DNA from: Chromera velia
Lineage: Eukaryota; Sar; Chromeraceae
Direction: 5' to 3'
DNA: 49,834 nucleotides
NCBI GenBank assembly: GCA_018398765.1
Contig: JAHBMJ010000354.1
Span: forward strand, 1 to 49,834
Below, in pieces: positions 10,419-22,400 of the stretch. A program made the translations under genes and the position numbers. The notes under the pieces are model-generated. The model did no database searches and was not told where the DNA came from. It was given only the letters and a program-made list of their open reading frames with translations. Each line of letters begins with the position of its first letter. Within the stretch, counting starts at the first letter, position 1.

Positions 10419-12486
10419 GTGAGTGAGTGAACGTCCAACCATGCCCTCAACCCTTCGTCCGCTACTCCATTCTTGTGATGCACCAAAAAACTGATAGATC
10501 AGCATATCTGGCCGGCAGACGAAAAACACACTTCCTCATTGGCCCTTTTCAGTCAACATTGCCTTCTTTTTCTTTTGTGCATGCCGGTACGTGAATGTGG
10601 TGTGCGTGTACACGCGTCTGTATGTCTCTGCAAGTCTTGTCTGTTTCTGCATGTTTTGTGTGTCGTGGTGAAAATATTCGAAAGAAGGACGCGGCCGTTG
10701 ATTGACTGAAAAAACGATCGATCGATGCAACATGCAACGAATGCATGCAGAGTCATACAATTAAGTGCATACATGCAAACAATGCGATCGATGCATAATC
10801 ATTTGACAGTGAGATGGATGCAGAACGCAGCTGGACATGCAGGGCGGGGCAGGGCCTGCCCCCCCTGCATTATCAGGCCCGCTTCTCTCCTCGTCTTACG
10901 ACCGACTCGCTTGAGTCTGGTCTCCTTTCTTTCTTCCCTGACTTCGTTTTTGAATGGACGAATGAACGAAGCCGATGCAGGTCTATCAGAGAGCTAGACG
11001 TCCGGACAGCCATGTTAATTCCTCACATCATGTAAAGCTTCTCTTCTCTTTATTCTCTTTTCAATTGATCGATCGATCGATCGATCCAACATTTTCCCGT
11101 TCACCGGTTCCATTTCTTTTGCCCTTTCCCCTCCCTTTCCCTCCCTCCCTTTGCCCGCACCCTTTTTCACTCACGCACGCAGCGAACCGAGCCCCACGCA
11201 GACCCTCTTGTGCATGCACGATGTATCTCAAGGAACCAATCACATCACATGGTAACCGATCAATCATTCAAATGAATGGCGCACGCCTTGCTTGATTGAT
11301 TGAAGGTTCCATCGTTCCCAGTACGGTGTGTCTTTTTGCAGGCCTCAGTCAGTCTTTCACTCTCTGTCCTTCGTTCTCTCTTTCTCTCTCTCTCCCTGTG
11401 TGTGTGTGTGTGTGTGTATGTGTTGGTTGCTGGATTATTTGTGTATGTGTGTGTGTGGTTATTAGTGCTCGATCCCCGGTCTATCTGAGCCTGCTGCTGT
11501 GACAACAAAATCACGTCCCTCCATGCACCCACAAAAGCACCCACCGCATGATCATCCCTGCGATCCAACGTTCAGCGATCGATGCGCATGCATGCATGCA
11601 TGCATGCAGTACAAACGGAATAAATGAAGTGAGGCGAAGGCATTCTCTGGCATGCATGTACTGATGACAACATCTATCCATAAGGGAGGGATCGAGCACC
11701 CATTCCTTTCTTCCTTCCTTCCTTTTTTCCTTCCTTCCTTCCTTTTTTCCAACCGTACGTACGGATCCACTGATCGATCGATCGAGCCACACAGGCAGGC
11801 ACATTCTGAGCGCATGCATGCAAACGAGCTGCAGGGACGAAAAATTCAGGGAGGGAGGGAAGGAAAGACGGACGGACAAGAGGGAGCGACGCACATCCAA
11901 TTGAAGACGGTGCATGAACGTTGCGTGCCTGCGGTTGGTTGCATGGCTGGAAAGGAGAGGAATCATTAGGCAGGCAGCCAGAAAGCTTTAAAAAGATTCA
12001 TCTCTTCTTCAATTCAATCGAGGGAGGGCGGGGGAGCAAAAGTGGAGCCCACAGACCTGCAAACGTACAGCTGGGCAGAAAGGTGAGGCGATAAGACACA
12101 CCTAAGAGAAGAGAAGAGAAGAGAAGACAAAAAATCCCGCACGGCGAAGGAATCATGAAGGAAAGAAAAAAGGGAAGGAAAATTCGATTGGTTTGAACGC
12201 TTCCTTGTTTTTCTTTTTTCTCTCGATCCGTTTTTCATTTTTCCTAAGTTTTTGACTTGCTGCCCTTCCTGTCTCTTTCTGCCGCCTCAGTCAGTTTCGT
12301 CCCGCGCTCCACCCCCGAGTGAGTGTTTTTCTCTTCACTTTCGATCCATGCATGCCCTTCATTTCATTTTGTTTCGTTTATTCGTTCCTCCCTCTCTGAA
12401 AGCAAATGGTTTTCTTTCTCGTTTGACTTTGTTCTGTTTTGTGTATGTGACTCCAATAAGTGAGCAACTAAAGAGGGGAGAGACGA

Positions 12487-12493
12487 CAGACAC

Positions 12494-12524
<31 letters not shown>

Positions 12525-12555
12525 CACAGACAGACACACAGACAGACAGACACAC
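12487..12555. repeat. CAGA tetranucleotide repeat
   Basis: A run of CAGA units, interrupted by CACA variants, lies 3' of the DGTGRD-motif gene on the minus strand. Confidence 0.85.
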
Positions 12556-12837
12556 GGGCAGACACACCAACATACATGTAGACACACTGGGAGGCTAACG
12601 CATGGACGCACGGCAGCTGTTCCTGTACCCCTCCCTCCCATCAACTGAATTGCTTGCAAGACGGAGTGAGTATCTGATGATCTCAGCTGATCATCAATCG
12701 GATTGTTCTGATTGAGCCAATTACCCAAACCCCAATTCATCGACCCATGGGCTGACTGAAAAACAATCAAGATAAAGAACAAAACACGAATCGAGCTGCT
12801 CATTCACATTTGCTTAATTGACCCGACTCAACTCAAC

Positions 12838-14122
12838 TCAACGGTGAGTGAATGCTCCAGTGTTTGCTGCAACATGGGGATTTTGATATCTGTTGGTTAC
12901 TCGTGCCCCCTTGGTTCTCGAAAAGTCCAGACCTCCGTTGGGCACAGGCTCGTTCGGGTCCGCCGCGTCGGGGGCGATGCGGGGAAGAAGGAGGAAGGTC
13001 GACCGGCGCGCCCTCTCAACAGGGGACGTCTGCAGGTATTTTGCCCTCCCTGCAAACATAAGAAATAAACATTTTTCAGCTAACAGTAATCATTTTTTGA
13101 TGTTCTGATGATGGATGGAAACTTTCTTGTAACTGCATGTGCTGGCTGGGCATGTATCACCGTTTGCGCAAGAGGCAGAGGCAGGGAGAGAAAGGGAGGC
13201 AAACAGGGGGATGAGGACAGAGAAAGAGAGTGTGCTTTCCTCCCATGTCTGTTCCCTGTGCTTTCCTCCCATGTCTGTTCCCTCTAGGGCCCGTGTGTGC
13301 TTTCCTCCCATGTCTGTTCCCTCTAGGGCCCGTGTGTGCTTTCCTCCCATGTCTGTTCCCTGTGCTTTCCTCCCATGTCTGTTCTCTCTAGGGCCCGTCA
13401 GCCAGTCGGTAAGTCCATTACGTGCTCTCTCTTTGAGCCTGTCATCATCTGTTCAGACCTTCCGTACCAGCTTTTCTCTCTTCCTGTTTTTGTACCAGTT
13501 TTTTTCTCTGTCTCGTTTCCCTTTTTTGACGTGTCCTGCACATCGATCGTCTTTTGCACATCGCTCCAATGTCCATCCATCCATCCATCCATGAAGGCGG
13601 GCGGGCGGGCAAGAAAACGGACTGCATGATCGACAAGCAGACAGACAGACAGACAGACAGACAGACCGACAGACAGACAGACAGACGTACCTGCTGGGCG
13701 AGGGGGTGACGTGACGGCATTCTCGTCGGAAGTCCTGAAGGAAAAAGGAGGAGGAGAAGCCTGGCGGGGGCTGTGACTCCTTGTCTGAAGTTCCCCTCCT
13801 CCACTCTCCCTCTCCTTAATTGCGGCTTTGGAGTTTCCCTTTCCCCCCCCTCCCTTTCCCAGACCCGGAGAGACAGAGAAGTTCCGAACAGGCCATCCAC
13901 CGTAGGCCGTGTACGCTTCGACGGGGGTGCGGTAGAGAGCGTTTATGGGGTGCCGATAGCTCTGCATGCATGAGAGGATCAGGTAGGAACGAAGGGAAGA
14001 AGGATCATCAACACACTCATGCACACCAGAAAGAGCTTAGGCAAACTCATCGGGGAAATATGGATACAGCACAACGGAGCAAATGTATTCACAGTCCCTA
14101 CCCAACCCCCCTCGCCCGCGCA

Positions 14123-14204
<82 letters not shown>

Positions 14205-15275
14205 GGGGGGCAGAGGAGCTTGTCCTTTGGGGCATGTATCCTCAAAGGGGTAATTAAGGGGATCTCTGGTTTTCTTCAATTCAATTCAATCCAGAGAGCG
14301 CTGGAACGAACGAACTTGATCCTACGGGTCTGCGCATCCGGCAATGCGTGTGCCAGAGTTTGCACAAATACACCAAACGCAGCATGCAATAATGACGCGT
14401 TTTCATGCTCATGCATGGCCACAGATGCCATCCAGAGCAAGCAAACATGCATGCAAGCAACACCCGGCCGGCCACCAACCTTTGGGAGTCGCGGACTCAC
14501 AACGTTCCCTTTTGGTTGTGAGAGTCTGCTTGTTTCTGCTTCCTGGTACATTGCCAGTCTCTGAGTTTGCGGTCGAGGTTTGTAACTCCACCCCTTGGCC
14601 TCTTCGTTTCTTCTCCTCTCTATCACGTCCAGCCGCTCCGGCAGTCTGCAAAGACAACATAAAACAACAAGACAATTAATTTGCCAGATCAAGGCAGAAT
14701 GTGTAGGAGGAGATGACACACTTTTGTTTTCTCATTTGGACAGATGACAGGCAGAAAACACTTGTTTTCTCATTTGGACAGATGACAGGCAGAACAAAAC
14801 GCAACAAGATAGCGCAGGGCAGAGAATGGCAAGGAAGGACAGGGCAGAACAGGGCAGAGCAAGGCATCAAACCGATGCAGCATGCATTCAGTGCGTACAC
14901 ACTGAACGCGCCGCCGTATACTGATGTGAAAACGCACAGTGAACTTATAGAACGGGGCTACATGTCGAAGAGGCACAGTGAAAAGCCTCCCAGCGAAGTC
15001 AACCACCACAGACGGATGCACTAGCAGACACAGTCATCTACATGGAATGCATGTGCATACGGTGCATGCATGCGCTCGTGTAGACGGACAGACCTTCGCG
15101 CCGTGAGGATCTCTGTGAGGATGCCGTTATTGTCGGGTGGAGCGCTTTGTCCATACGCCCGAAAGGTAACCGAAACGGGACGCCACGGAACGGGGGCAGA
15201 CGCAGCCACATAGGTGTCTCTGCCTGTTCCGTCAGCATGGTACGCAGGCATCTGCAGAATACTGGCTTTGTTCAT
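12838..15275 (-). CDS. DGTGRD-motif protein of unknown function (4 exons)
   Basis: Minus-strand exons are 15275-15094, 14645-14480, 13961-13691 and 13049-12838. They total 831 bases and encode 276 residues, with compatible phases (2,0,1) and GT..AG ends. The N-terminus contains MPAYHADGTGRDTYV. A DG(S/T)GRD(T/S)Y motif near the start recurs in uncharacterised protist proteins, several linked to flagella or the cytoskeleton; that link is from memory and is not proof of function. The second exon encodes LPERLDVIERRRNEEAKGWS followed by YKPRP. The third begins SYRHPINALYRTPVEAYTAY, and the last ends NRYQNPHVAANTGAFTHR before TGA. The start used is the first ATG of the frame; the ATG at 15251, directly after a cag, would remove eight residues. 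Exon 2 ends at a GTTGGT donor. An alternative path adds 13535-13459 (77 bases) and enters the last exon at an internal ctgcag, also in phase. Confidence 0.7.
13231..13400. repeat. Composite minisatellite in the last intron of the DGTGRD gene
   Basis: A segment of about 26 bases (core CTTTCCTCCCATGTCTGTTC) occurs five times. Some copies are separated by CTAGGGCCCGTGT and some follow one another directly, giving mixed periods of about 26 and 40 bases. It lies between the third and last coding exons on the minus strand. Confidence 0.9.
13634..13686. repeat. CAGA repeat next to a splice donor
   Basis: About 12 CAGA units lie immediately downstream (minus strand) of the GTACGT donor that ends the third exon of the DGTGRD gene, so the intron begins with a CTGT repeat. 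Confidence 0.9.
14126..14201. repeat. CA/GA compound microsatellite
   Basis: About 16 CA dinucleotides are followed by about 18 GA, in the second intron of the DGTGRD gene. Confidence 0.9.
14728..14799. repeat. Two-copy direct repeat
   Basis: The sequence CTTTTGTTTTCTCATTTGGA and its continuation through AGATGACAGGCAGAA appears twice in tandem (about 36-38 base period), in the first intron of the DGTGRD gene. Confidence 0.85.
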
Positions 15276-16425
15276 CTCTCAATCAATTTGTCGATATCTT
15301 TTGAAATGAACAGGTGGATCACTTGCGCCCTCTCTTTGTGCTTAGCACAGCTTCGCGCGCTTCCTTTCGGTCCTGCGGTGCTGTCCTGTTTGCCTCTGTC
15401 TGGAGTCCTGGCCTCCTTCTGGCAGACGGATCGAAGGAATCGGTCAGACTCTCTGCATACGTTGTTGAGCGCAAAAGGAAAACAGGCTGGCACGTAGGTT
15501 GTTTGAGCGTTCAATGAAAGTTCTTAGTGCCTCGATGCTTGTATGCTTCGGCTGGTCTTCGATCGATCCCCTGCCTATACTCTTAAATTCGAATCAAGGA
15601 TGACACGAATGCAAGGAATTGAGTGGCCGCGGATCGCGATCGAAGGATGGAAACGCTCGATCTATATATACGTACATATATGCATGTACGTACAGCTATG
15701 TATAGAAAATTCCGAATTTATAAATACACTTGCAAGAGTGGGCGCGCATTCGGGGGGCGGGGGGGGGTCCGTCGCGCATCGCGGCATGAGTAAATCTTTT
15801 CCTTTTCTCCTTTGAAATCCCGCGCCTTCGGCGGGACTAATTTTTCTCCCGGGCCTACGATACCTTTTTCTCCCAGCCCCCGTCCCTGATCATATACCGG
15901 ATCGTGTAATGTTGTGTGGACATGGCCCCGGAGGGCGGAGCGAGGCTTGAAACATGTTCGCACGGAGCTTTCCGCCCGGGGGGCACTTAATCCCTTCCTC
16001 CTCCGACAACCTGAGACGACGCTCACACATGCAGGCCCCGGCATATGCGCTCACAACTTGACGCAGCGGCCCCTGCATGCATGCATGAATGGCCCCGCGG
16101 AGGGCGGAGCTGTAATTCATTCATGCCCTCCGGGGCCTTTGGAGTTGCGAGCGGAGCGAGCGCCTCTGTAGCTGTACAATTTGGGCGTTGACAAAAAGTT
16201 TTCTTTTCTCTGCTTTACAAAACGTGATGATTGAGGGTTCGCTTTACCAAACCGTGACTGTCAGTCTTCTTTTTGCGTTGATTTGGACGGCGTCAAAGGC
16301 TCGAGGTGTACCGCTTAATTTGGAATTTGTGCGTTAGTCAACGACAGTCTCTTTTGATCCTCGTATACAGAGGTACGTGACTCTTTTCTTCAAGTGACTG
16401 GTCCTTACCTCGAAACTTCATTCCC
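15276..16425. other. Divergent spacer with GC-rich inverted repeats
   Basis: This lies between the minus-strand DGTGRD gene and the plus-strand giant gene, so it should contain both promoters. The core GGCCCCGGAGGG occurs at about 15924, again with one inserted base at about 16092, and in inverted form (CCCTCCGGGGCC) at about 16126. The latter two could form a stem with a loop of about 20 bases. A G run occurs at 15751-15767. The sequence near 15820-15835 (CCGCGCCTTCGGCGGG) is a second small hairpin. No TATA box or coding exon is convincing. Confidence 0.45.
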
Positions 16426-19400
16426 ATGTCTTCTAGAAGCTGTGAAGACGGAACTTACAAGGGAGACCCACCTTTCTCCTCTGTGTGTGAAATTATGGAG
16501 AGGGAAGCAGAACGTGAAAAAGAGAGGAATGCAACAGAATCGTCCCTTTTGCGATCTCGCGCCCTCTCCGTTGCTCTTCGCTTTAGCGCTTCCCTCTCTC
16601 TCTGCTTACCAAAGACGCTAACGACGAATGTAAAATCGGCACAACAGCACACGAACGCCTCTCAGGCGGCGCTTTCACGAAGGGGGGCGAGGGAGGCAGA
16701 GGGGGGAGACGCTTCACTTCCCTCAAGTTCTTCGATCCCTTCTTCCTCTCCACCTCTATCTCGTGGCCTGCCGAAACTCTTCACAGGCGCAGACACTGTG
16801 GTTGATGAGGTCCGTGTGTACGACAGTCTGTGCAGACTCATGTGACAGCCAGAGGGGCAGGGAGGGAAAGGCTTACACGCGCAGTGAATCGTCTTCGGCG
16901 GTCGGGAGACGGCAGAGTTGAATTCCGCTCCCTCACTCCTTCTCATTCGTGTCGACAAACACTTCCGGTCTTCCACTTGTCTTTCGCCACGAGAAGATCT
17001 TTCGTGACACTACAAAGGAATGTTGATGAATGCTTCTCTGTATGAAAGTAAATGCGTGACACTACAAAGGAATATTGATGAATGCTTCTCTGTATGAAAG
17101 TAAATGCGTGACACTACAAAGGAATATTGATGAATGCTTCTCTGTATGAAAGTAAATGCGTGACACTACAAAGGAATATTGATGAATGCTTCTCTGTATG
17201 AAAGTAAATGCGTGACACTACAAAGGAATATTGATGAATAGTCCTTCGCCCTGCCTTGAGTCACCACCCTGAGCACGTACGCAACCATTTGCATGCATGT
17301 ATGTATGGATGGATGTATAGAATCACACGTGTGTAGTTTTTTTTTGCGTGTCCGCGAGGCCTCATCCCGTAGTATGCCGACAAATGGGCATCATGAGCTT
17401 GTCTGTAAGTTAAGTGACTGACTGAGTTTCAAATTTGCATGGGCTTCATGTACTGCAGTGGATAAGTGCCTCCTGCGACGATCTTCCGTCGGACATCCAA
17501 GCAGCAGAACGTGCCTCTGCTGGAGATGATGGAGGAATCTCGAGGGGTGGGAGAGGGGGCAAGGAACAGAGGGAAGATTTTGACAGCAGCTCTGGTATTG
17601 ACGCACAAACCACCGCGTGTGCTCCGGGAGAAGGAAAGAGGGGTGACCACAGGGGAGAGCAGTCCGAAGGTTTCCTACCCCCCCTGCCTCTAGATTTGTT
17701 GTTGCACCCACCCTCGGTCCATTCGCATCCCCATCCCCATCCCCTCACAGCAGGTGGCCACTTGAGTGAACCGTTGCCCTCCGGTTTTCTGGAGATTAGC
17801 AAGGCACTTACCTTCCTTCGAGACGCGAAAGTGTCGTTCAGGTACGTCCGTTTCTGTGCGTTGGAATGAAAACAGAGAAGAGGAGAGGAGAGAAAGCACG
17901 CTTTTCGCTTACTTTGGGTCCTTTAATGAAAGTGATAACGCGGTCATCTGCCTGCCTGCCTGCATGCGTGCGCTTGTATGTTCATGCATGCAGGTTTCTC
18001 CTCCTGCGTTTCTCCCGGGGCAGCGGCTTGGAGAAGAAGCCGCCGCCTTTGCCTGTTGTCTCGTCGTCCGGCAGCAGCCGTCTCGAAGAACCAGTAGATG
18101 TTGGGAACAAGACTCAGGCTGGCAGCAGCGTCCTGCTGACTGAGGAGGCAAACACTGTAGGCAGGGGGGGAGGGGAGAATTCGGGGTCAGGCTCCTCAAC
18201 GAGTCTTACCTCTTCCTCTTCCTCTACCTCCTCCGCCCCCCTCTCGTCACTTTGTTCTTCCAGTCGTCTTCGTCTTCAGAGTGATGAAAGCGGAAGTGGA
18301 ACAAGAACAAGCAGGCTTGGACAGGCCGGGCTTGGTCTTGGGCTTGGGCTTGGGGTGGGGGGTGGCAGTGGGGGTGGCCTTATGGGAACGGGGGGCATGG
18401 GGGGCATGCGACTCCGCCTGGCTGAGTTGACCGACTCCGACGTCATTTGCGGCATCTTGGTGAGTTGTTAGTTGAGTAGTGAGATGGCAGACTGACGACA
18501 GATGAAAGACCTGGCTCTTACATAATGAGGGGACAACGCGCGAAGGCGAGAGACAGAGAGACAGATAGCCAGTCTCATTCAGTGAAAGGCTCTCTTGCAT
18601 ACGCAACCTCCAGCACACAGAGAGAGAGAGAGAGACGGGGGTGCCGACTGTGACGCAGTCAGAGAGGAAAAAGGAGTAGCTCTACCTTCATGTCTAGAGA
18701 GAGCCATGCAGAGCTAAGCATGCGTTTGTTTCGCAGTCACCCTTAAATTACACAGCGCATTCTAACTCCTGCCTGCAATCTGATTGACTTCCTGCCTACC
18801 TGCCTGCGTCCACCTTTTCTTTCTTTGTTGCTCGGGTTGACGGCCTTCACTCCTTCTTGCTGCCTGCCTGCCTTGCTTCCTTCCTTTCCTGCTCCCTCAT
18901 TTGCCCTACCTACAGATTCATGGAGGGCTGTGTCAAGTGAATCGCCGTCTGCGCACGTTCTTGTGCGACGGACGAAAGACCTTTCAGCTGATTCAGATCG
19001 AAGACTATAAGAGGAGTGCGAGGAAGAGGAGGAGAGAGAGAATGCAGATCGAAAGAGAGAAACAGTTGAAGGAGAAAGAGCTGCAGCAGCCTGCAGCAGG
19101 GAACGGGAACGGAAAAGCGCCACAGCAGATGCAGCAGCAGCAGCCACCCTCCGTTGCAAGTGTCGCTTTGAGTCTTCCTGCTGACCATGGGGGCAATGGC
19201 CACGGTGGTTGTACTGCTACTCCTACTCCTGGTGGAAGCGGAGTAACAAGGCCGGAGAGAGAGAGCTTGAGGGAAGGTCCACAAGACTGCAAATCGTCCT
19301 ACGTGGGAGAGAAAGAGATTGAAGGCTCGAGTTCCCATGCCTTGCGGATGAAACCGCATGTCAAGCAGGAGGGACAGGAGTGGGTGTTTGTGAAAGAGAA

Positions 19401-22400
19401 GAGTGAAAGTAGCAGTAGCAGTAGCAGTGGTTGTAGTGATGGCAGTAGGGATTTGCCTGACTGCAAGGCAGGTACGGGGGTGTCTAGTAGTCTTATTAGA
19501 GAGAGGGAGAAGGAGAGGGAAGATCCGGGTGGAGAAGCAGAAGCAGAAGCAGGAGAAAGCTTTTTCGAAGCAGAGACTGGTCAAGCAGCCTTCACAGAGA
19601 ATGCACAGCAGAGACAGAGAAGCTCAATTCCTCCTGATGAACTTAGGTGGACCGAAGGAGGAGAAAGAGAAAGAGAGACCATACCCTTAGGTCTCCCTTC
19701 CTCTTCTTCTTCTTCTTCTTCTTCGTTTCATTTGCGTCCCTTGGACCCCTTCGACACTGCCGGACCGCCAAAAGAAAGTCTTTCTCCCGAGGAAGACGGC
19801 GTTGGCAAATCCATCCCCCGTCCTGCAGAGAGCTTACGCACGCGAGTGAGCGAGCAGGCTGGCGAGGTCGAGCGGTGCCGCTCTGCAAGCGCACGCGAAT
19901 CGTCGGTCTACTCGGACCGTCCTTCTCGGCCCGGTTCTCCATTCGCGTGTGTGTTAAAAGGGGGTCTGGGCGGGGGTAAGAAAGAACGGGGGGAGAGAGG
20001 AGAAGGAGAAAGCCTCCACACGGGGCGGCCGAAGGGAGCGACTGGTGAACTCTCCCCCCCAACCCCAACTTCAGCCAGCAGTGAGTGTTTCCGCATGATC
20101 GGCAGCGGGGGGAGCAGGGCAGCAGACACTTGGAGCGAGGGCCGGGGGGGGGGAAACAGGACATCATCATTTCTTCACTCAGAAGAAGATGAGCAGAGAC
20201 CAAGGAGGATGGGCAGAGGCAGGGGGGCTGTTCACCCTCTGTCCCTTCCCCTCCACCCGCGAACAGAAGACAATACCTCTCCGTCCGCTGCCGCCAACGC
20301 CCCCCCAGCAGGAGGCCGTTTCTCTCTCTCTCCTCCTGGCAATTCTCCGACCGCAGCCAGCAGCAGTGCGGCCTTCTGTTGCGGTGGCGCAGTCCGACCG
20401 AATAATCGGGAGGGAGACTTCAGGGATCTGCATCTGCTGCACCACCCGCTCCATGCACCCCCCTCCTCCAGCGGAACCACCGCTCCTCTGACTCCGACCG
20501 TCCCCCCAACGAACCCCGGCAGTTTGTACTCTGAGCCTGAGGAAGAAGAAGACGAGGAGCAGGAGGACGGTAACGATGGGGGCAGCTCAGTCGTGTTCTG
20601 CCGCCGGGGTCGTTTTTCCTCTAGCTCGCCTTCGTCTTCTTCCGCCTCCTCTTCTTCGTTTGCTGGAGCCCCGTTGTCGACCTCAGCATCAGGAGTCTGC
20701 CCGCCGCCTGCAGGTCTAGAGAGGGGGGGCACAAAAGGGCAGCTGCTGTCTTCTGCAGATGAGGGTGCACACCCCTGCTTAGGCACCCCCCCCCCGTCTC
20801 CGGGGCTTTCACCTCAGACCTCTAGCCTTTTCGCTTTTCCGCCTGCCGCCTGCAGAGATGCTTCGGGGGGTGGCCAGGGAGGGGAAAGAGGAGGAGGAGG
20901 AAAAAAAGGCGTAGAGCAGCAGCAACGGTGTGTGTGCGGAAGGGCAGGCAGGCGGGGGGAGAGGAGAAAAGTGGTTCCAGAGAAGTCAACAAAGGCACAT
21001 GGGGGAAGAGCGTATTGCTCTCAAGGCAGCACCAAGAGAGAGAGAGAGGAGGCAACATGCCGCGCGTCCTCCCCTTTGCTTTGTGCGAAGCTAGCCGCTG
21101 AGCAGTTGAGCTTGAACTTGAAAGGAAGGGGAAGTGAGGACGGTTTGGGACTTTCTGCTGTGGCCGTCAGCAGTCATATCAATAATACTGGGGGTGTTAG
21201 GGCATCTGGGGGTAGAGGTAGAGAGACGACTCATGGAGACGGCTTTGTAAGGGAGAGAGATAGAAGTCCCGCCAGTTCCTTCGACGGTCGGGAGGGGGTT
21301 GGGGAAGATAGAGATGGAGACAGCGACAGTTCGGGAGAAGAGGACGATAGGCTTTTGCCACGATGTGTGTGTTGCCCCCGCTCCGCCTACTCAGTCTCCT
21401 TTTCCCCCTCCTTGTCTCATCGTTCTTCTCCAAGGTCAGATGATGATGAGGAGGAGGCAGAGGAGGAGGTAGAGGGAGGACCAGAAAGAGAAAGAGAAAG
21501 AGAAAGAAAGTCGTGCAGCCGGTTCGCTTCTGATTCTGGTTTTGGTGTCGCGCCGTCTTCGTCTGTGTCCTCCTCGTCCTCGGCAGCCTCTGTTGATACA
21601 GCAGCAGCAGCAGCCGCAAAAGGAGAGAGAGAAACAGAGGAAACTGGTCGGTCCACGGTTTCACCCCTGACGTGCGCCCTTTCACCTCGTGCGGCACAAA
21701 GTCAAGCACAATCAGGGGCACGTGAAGGTCCTTGTGAAGTGAGTGGAGGTAGAAAGAGTGGCTGCCGGGAAAAAGAAGAGGATGGGCGTTCGAATTCCTC
21801 CTCGTCTTGCTGTACGCCCCCGGCCTCTGCCCATGAGAAGGAGCGCGAAGGGGCGGCGGAAGGGTTGTCTGACGTACCTTCTCACACTCATGGAAGTGAC
21901 CGCGGGGGGGGGGTACCTGTAGTTCCTCAAGCCGGACGAGGCGCACATGGGCATAGTAGCGTGAGGGGGGAGATGAGAGAAAGGGTCAGCAGGTCAGGCG
22001 GCGGGATCGAGTTCTGTTTGCCCCTACCGCCTACAGTTTGCCTTGGTGGTGAAGACTCGATCTTGATTTCAGTCGACCCGGAGAGGGGTGAGGAGGTCCA
22101 GGCTCTGTGGGTGGCCGTGGCTGTGGCCTCAGCGAAGGAGTGGGAAAGCCCTCCTGAAGGGAAGCCGGGCATTCAAGGAGAAGGTCAGTCGGCCCGACCA
22201 GGAGAGGCCGTCCGTCCGTCCAGGCTTTTTTTTTCTTCGTTTTATTCTCTTGAAAGAAATGCATGGAGTGCCTGCATGTCTGTGACACGGTTCGAGTGTT
22301 GCGGCAGGTCACTGTGCTTCGCAAAGTGTGCAGATGTCACTGTGGGGACGCGCCAGTGTACACATGTGTATACACATAGATATGCATGCATGTGTATGTG

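Larger units (their letters stand above)
9173..12837. other. Gene-poor spacer with microsatellites
   Basis: The interval holds GATCGATC runs (about 11067-11086), CATGCATG runs (about 11587-11608), a GT repeat near 11398-11420, AAGAG repeats near 12108-12126, and a CAGA repeat at about 12487-12555. The section 9360-9600 is still AT-rich and could be part of the retrotransposon locus. One short splice-bounded open segment at 10332-10418 is listed separately. I found no other supported exon. Confidence 0.4.

Noticed and set aside
13231-13400. CRISPR-like alternation of repeat and spacer
   Set aside because: The spacers are identical to each other or absent, and the genome is eukaryotic, so it is an ordinary composite minisatellite.
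15277-15517. Frames on both strands upstream of the DGTGRD gene
   Set aside because: Neither shows a phase-compatible junction or recognisable motif; it is probably 5' untranslated or spacer sequence.
19643-20812. Overlapping minus-strand frames opposite exon 4 of the giant gene
   Set aside because: They are shadows of a GC-rich, low-complexity coding exon with no domain or splice support of their own.
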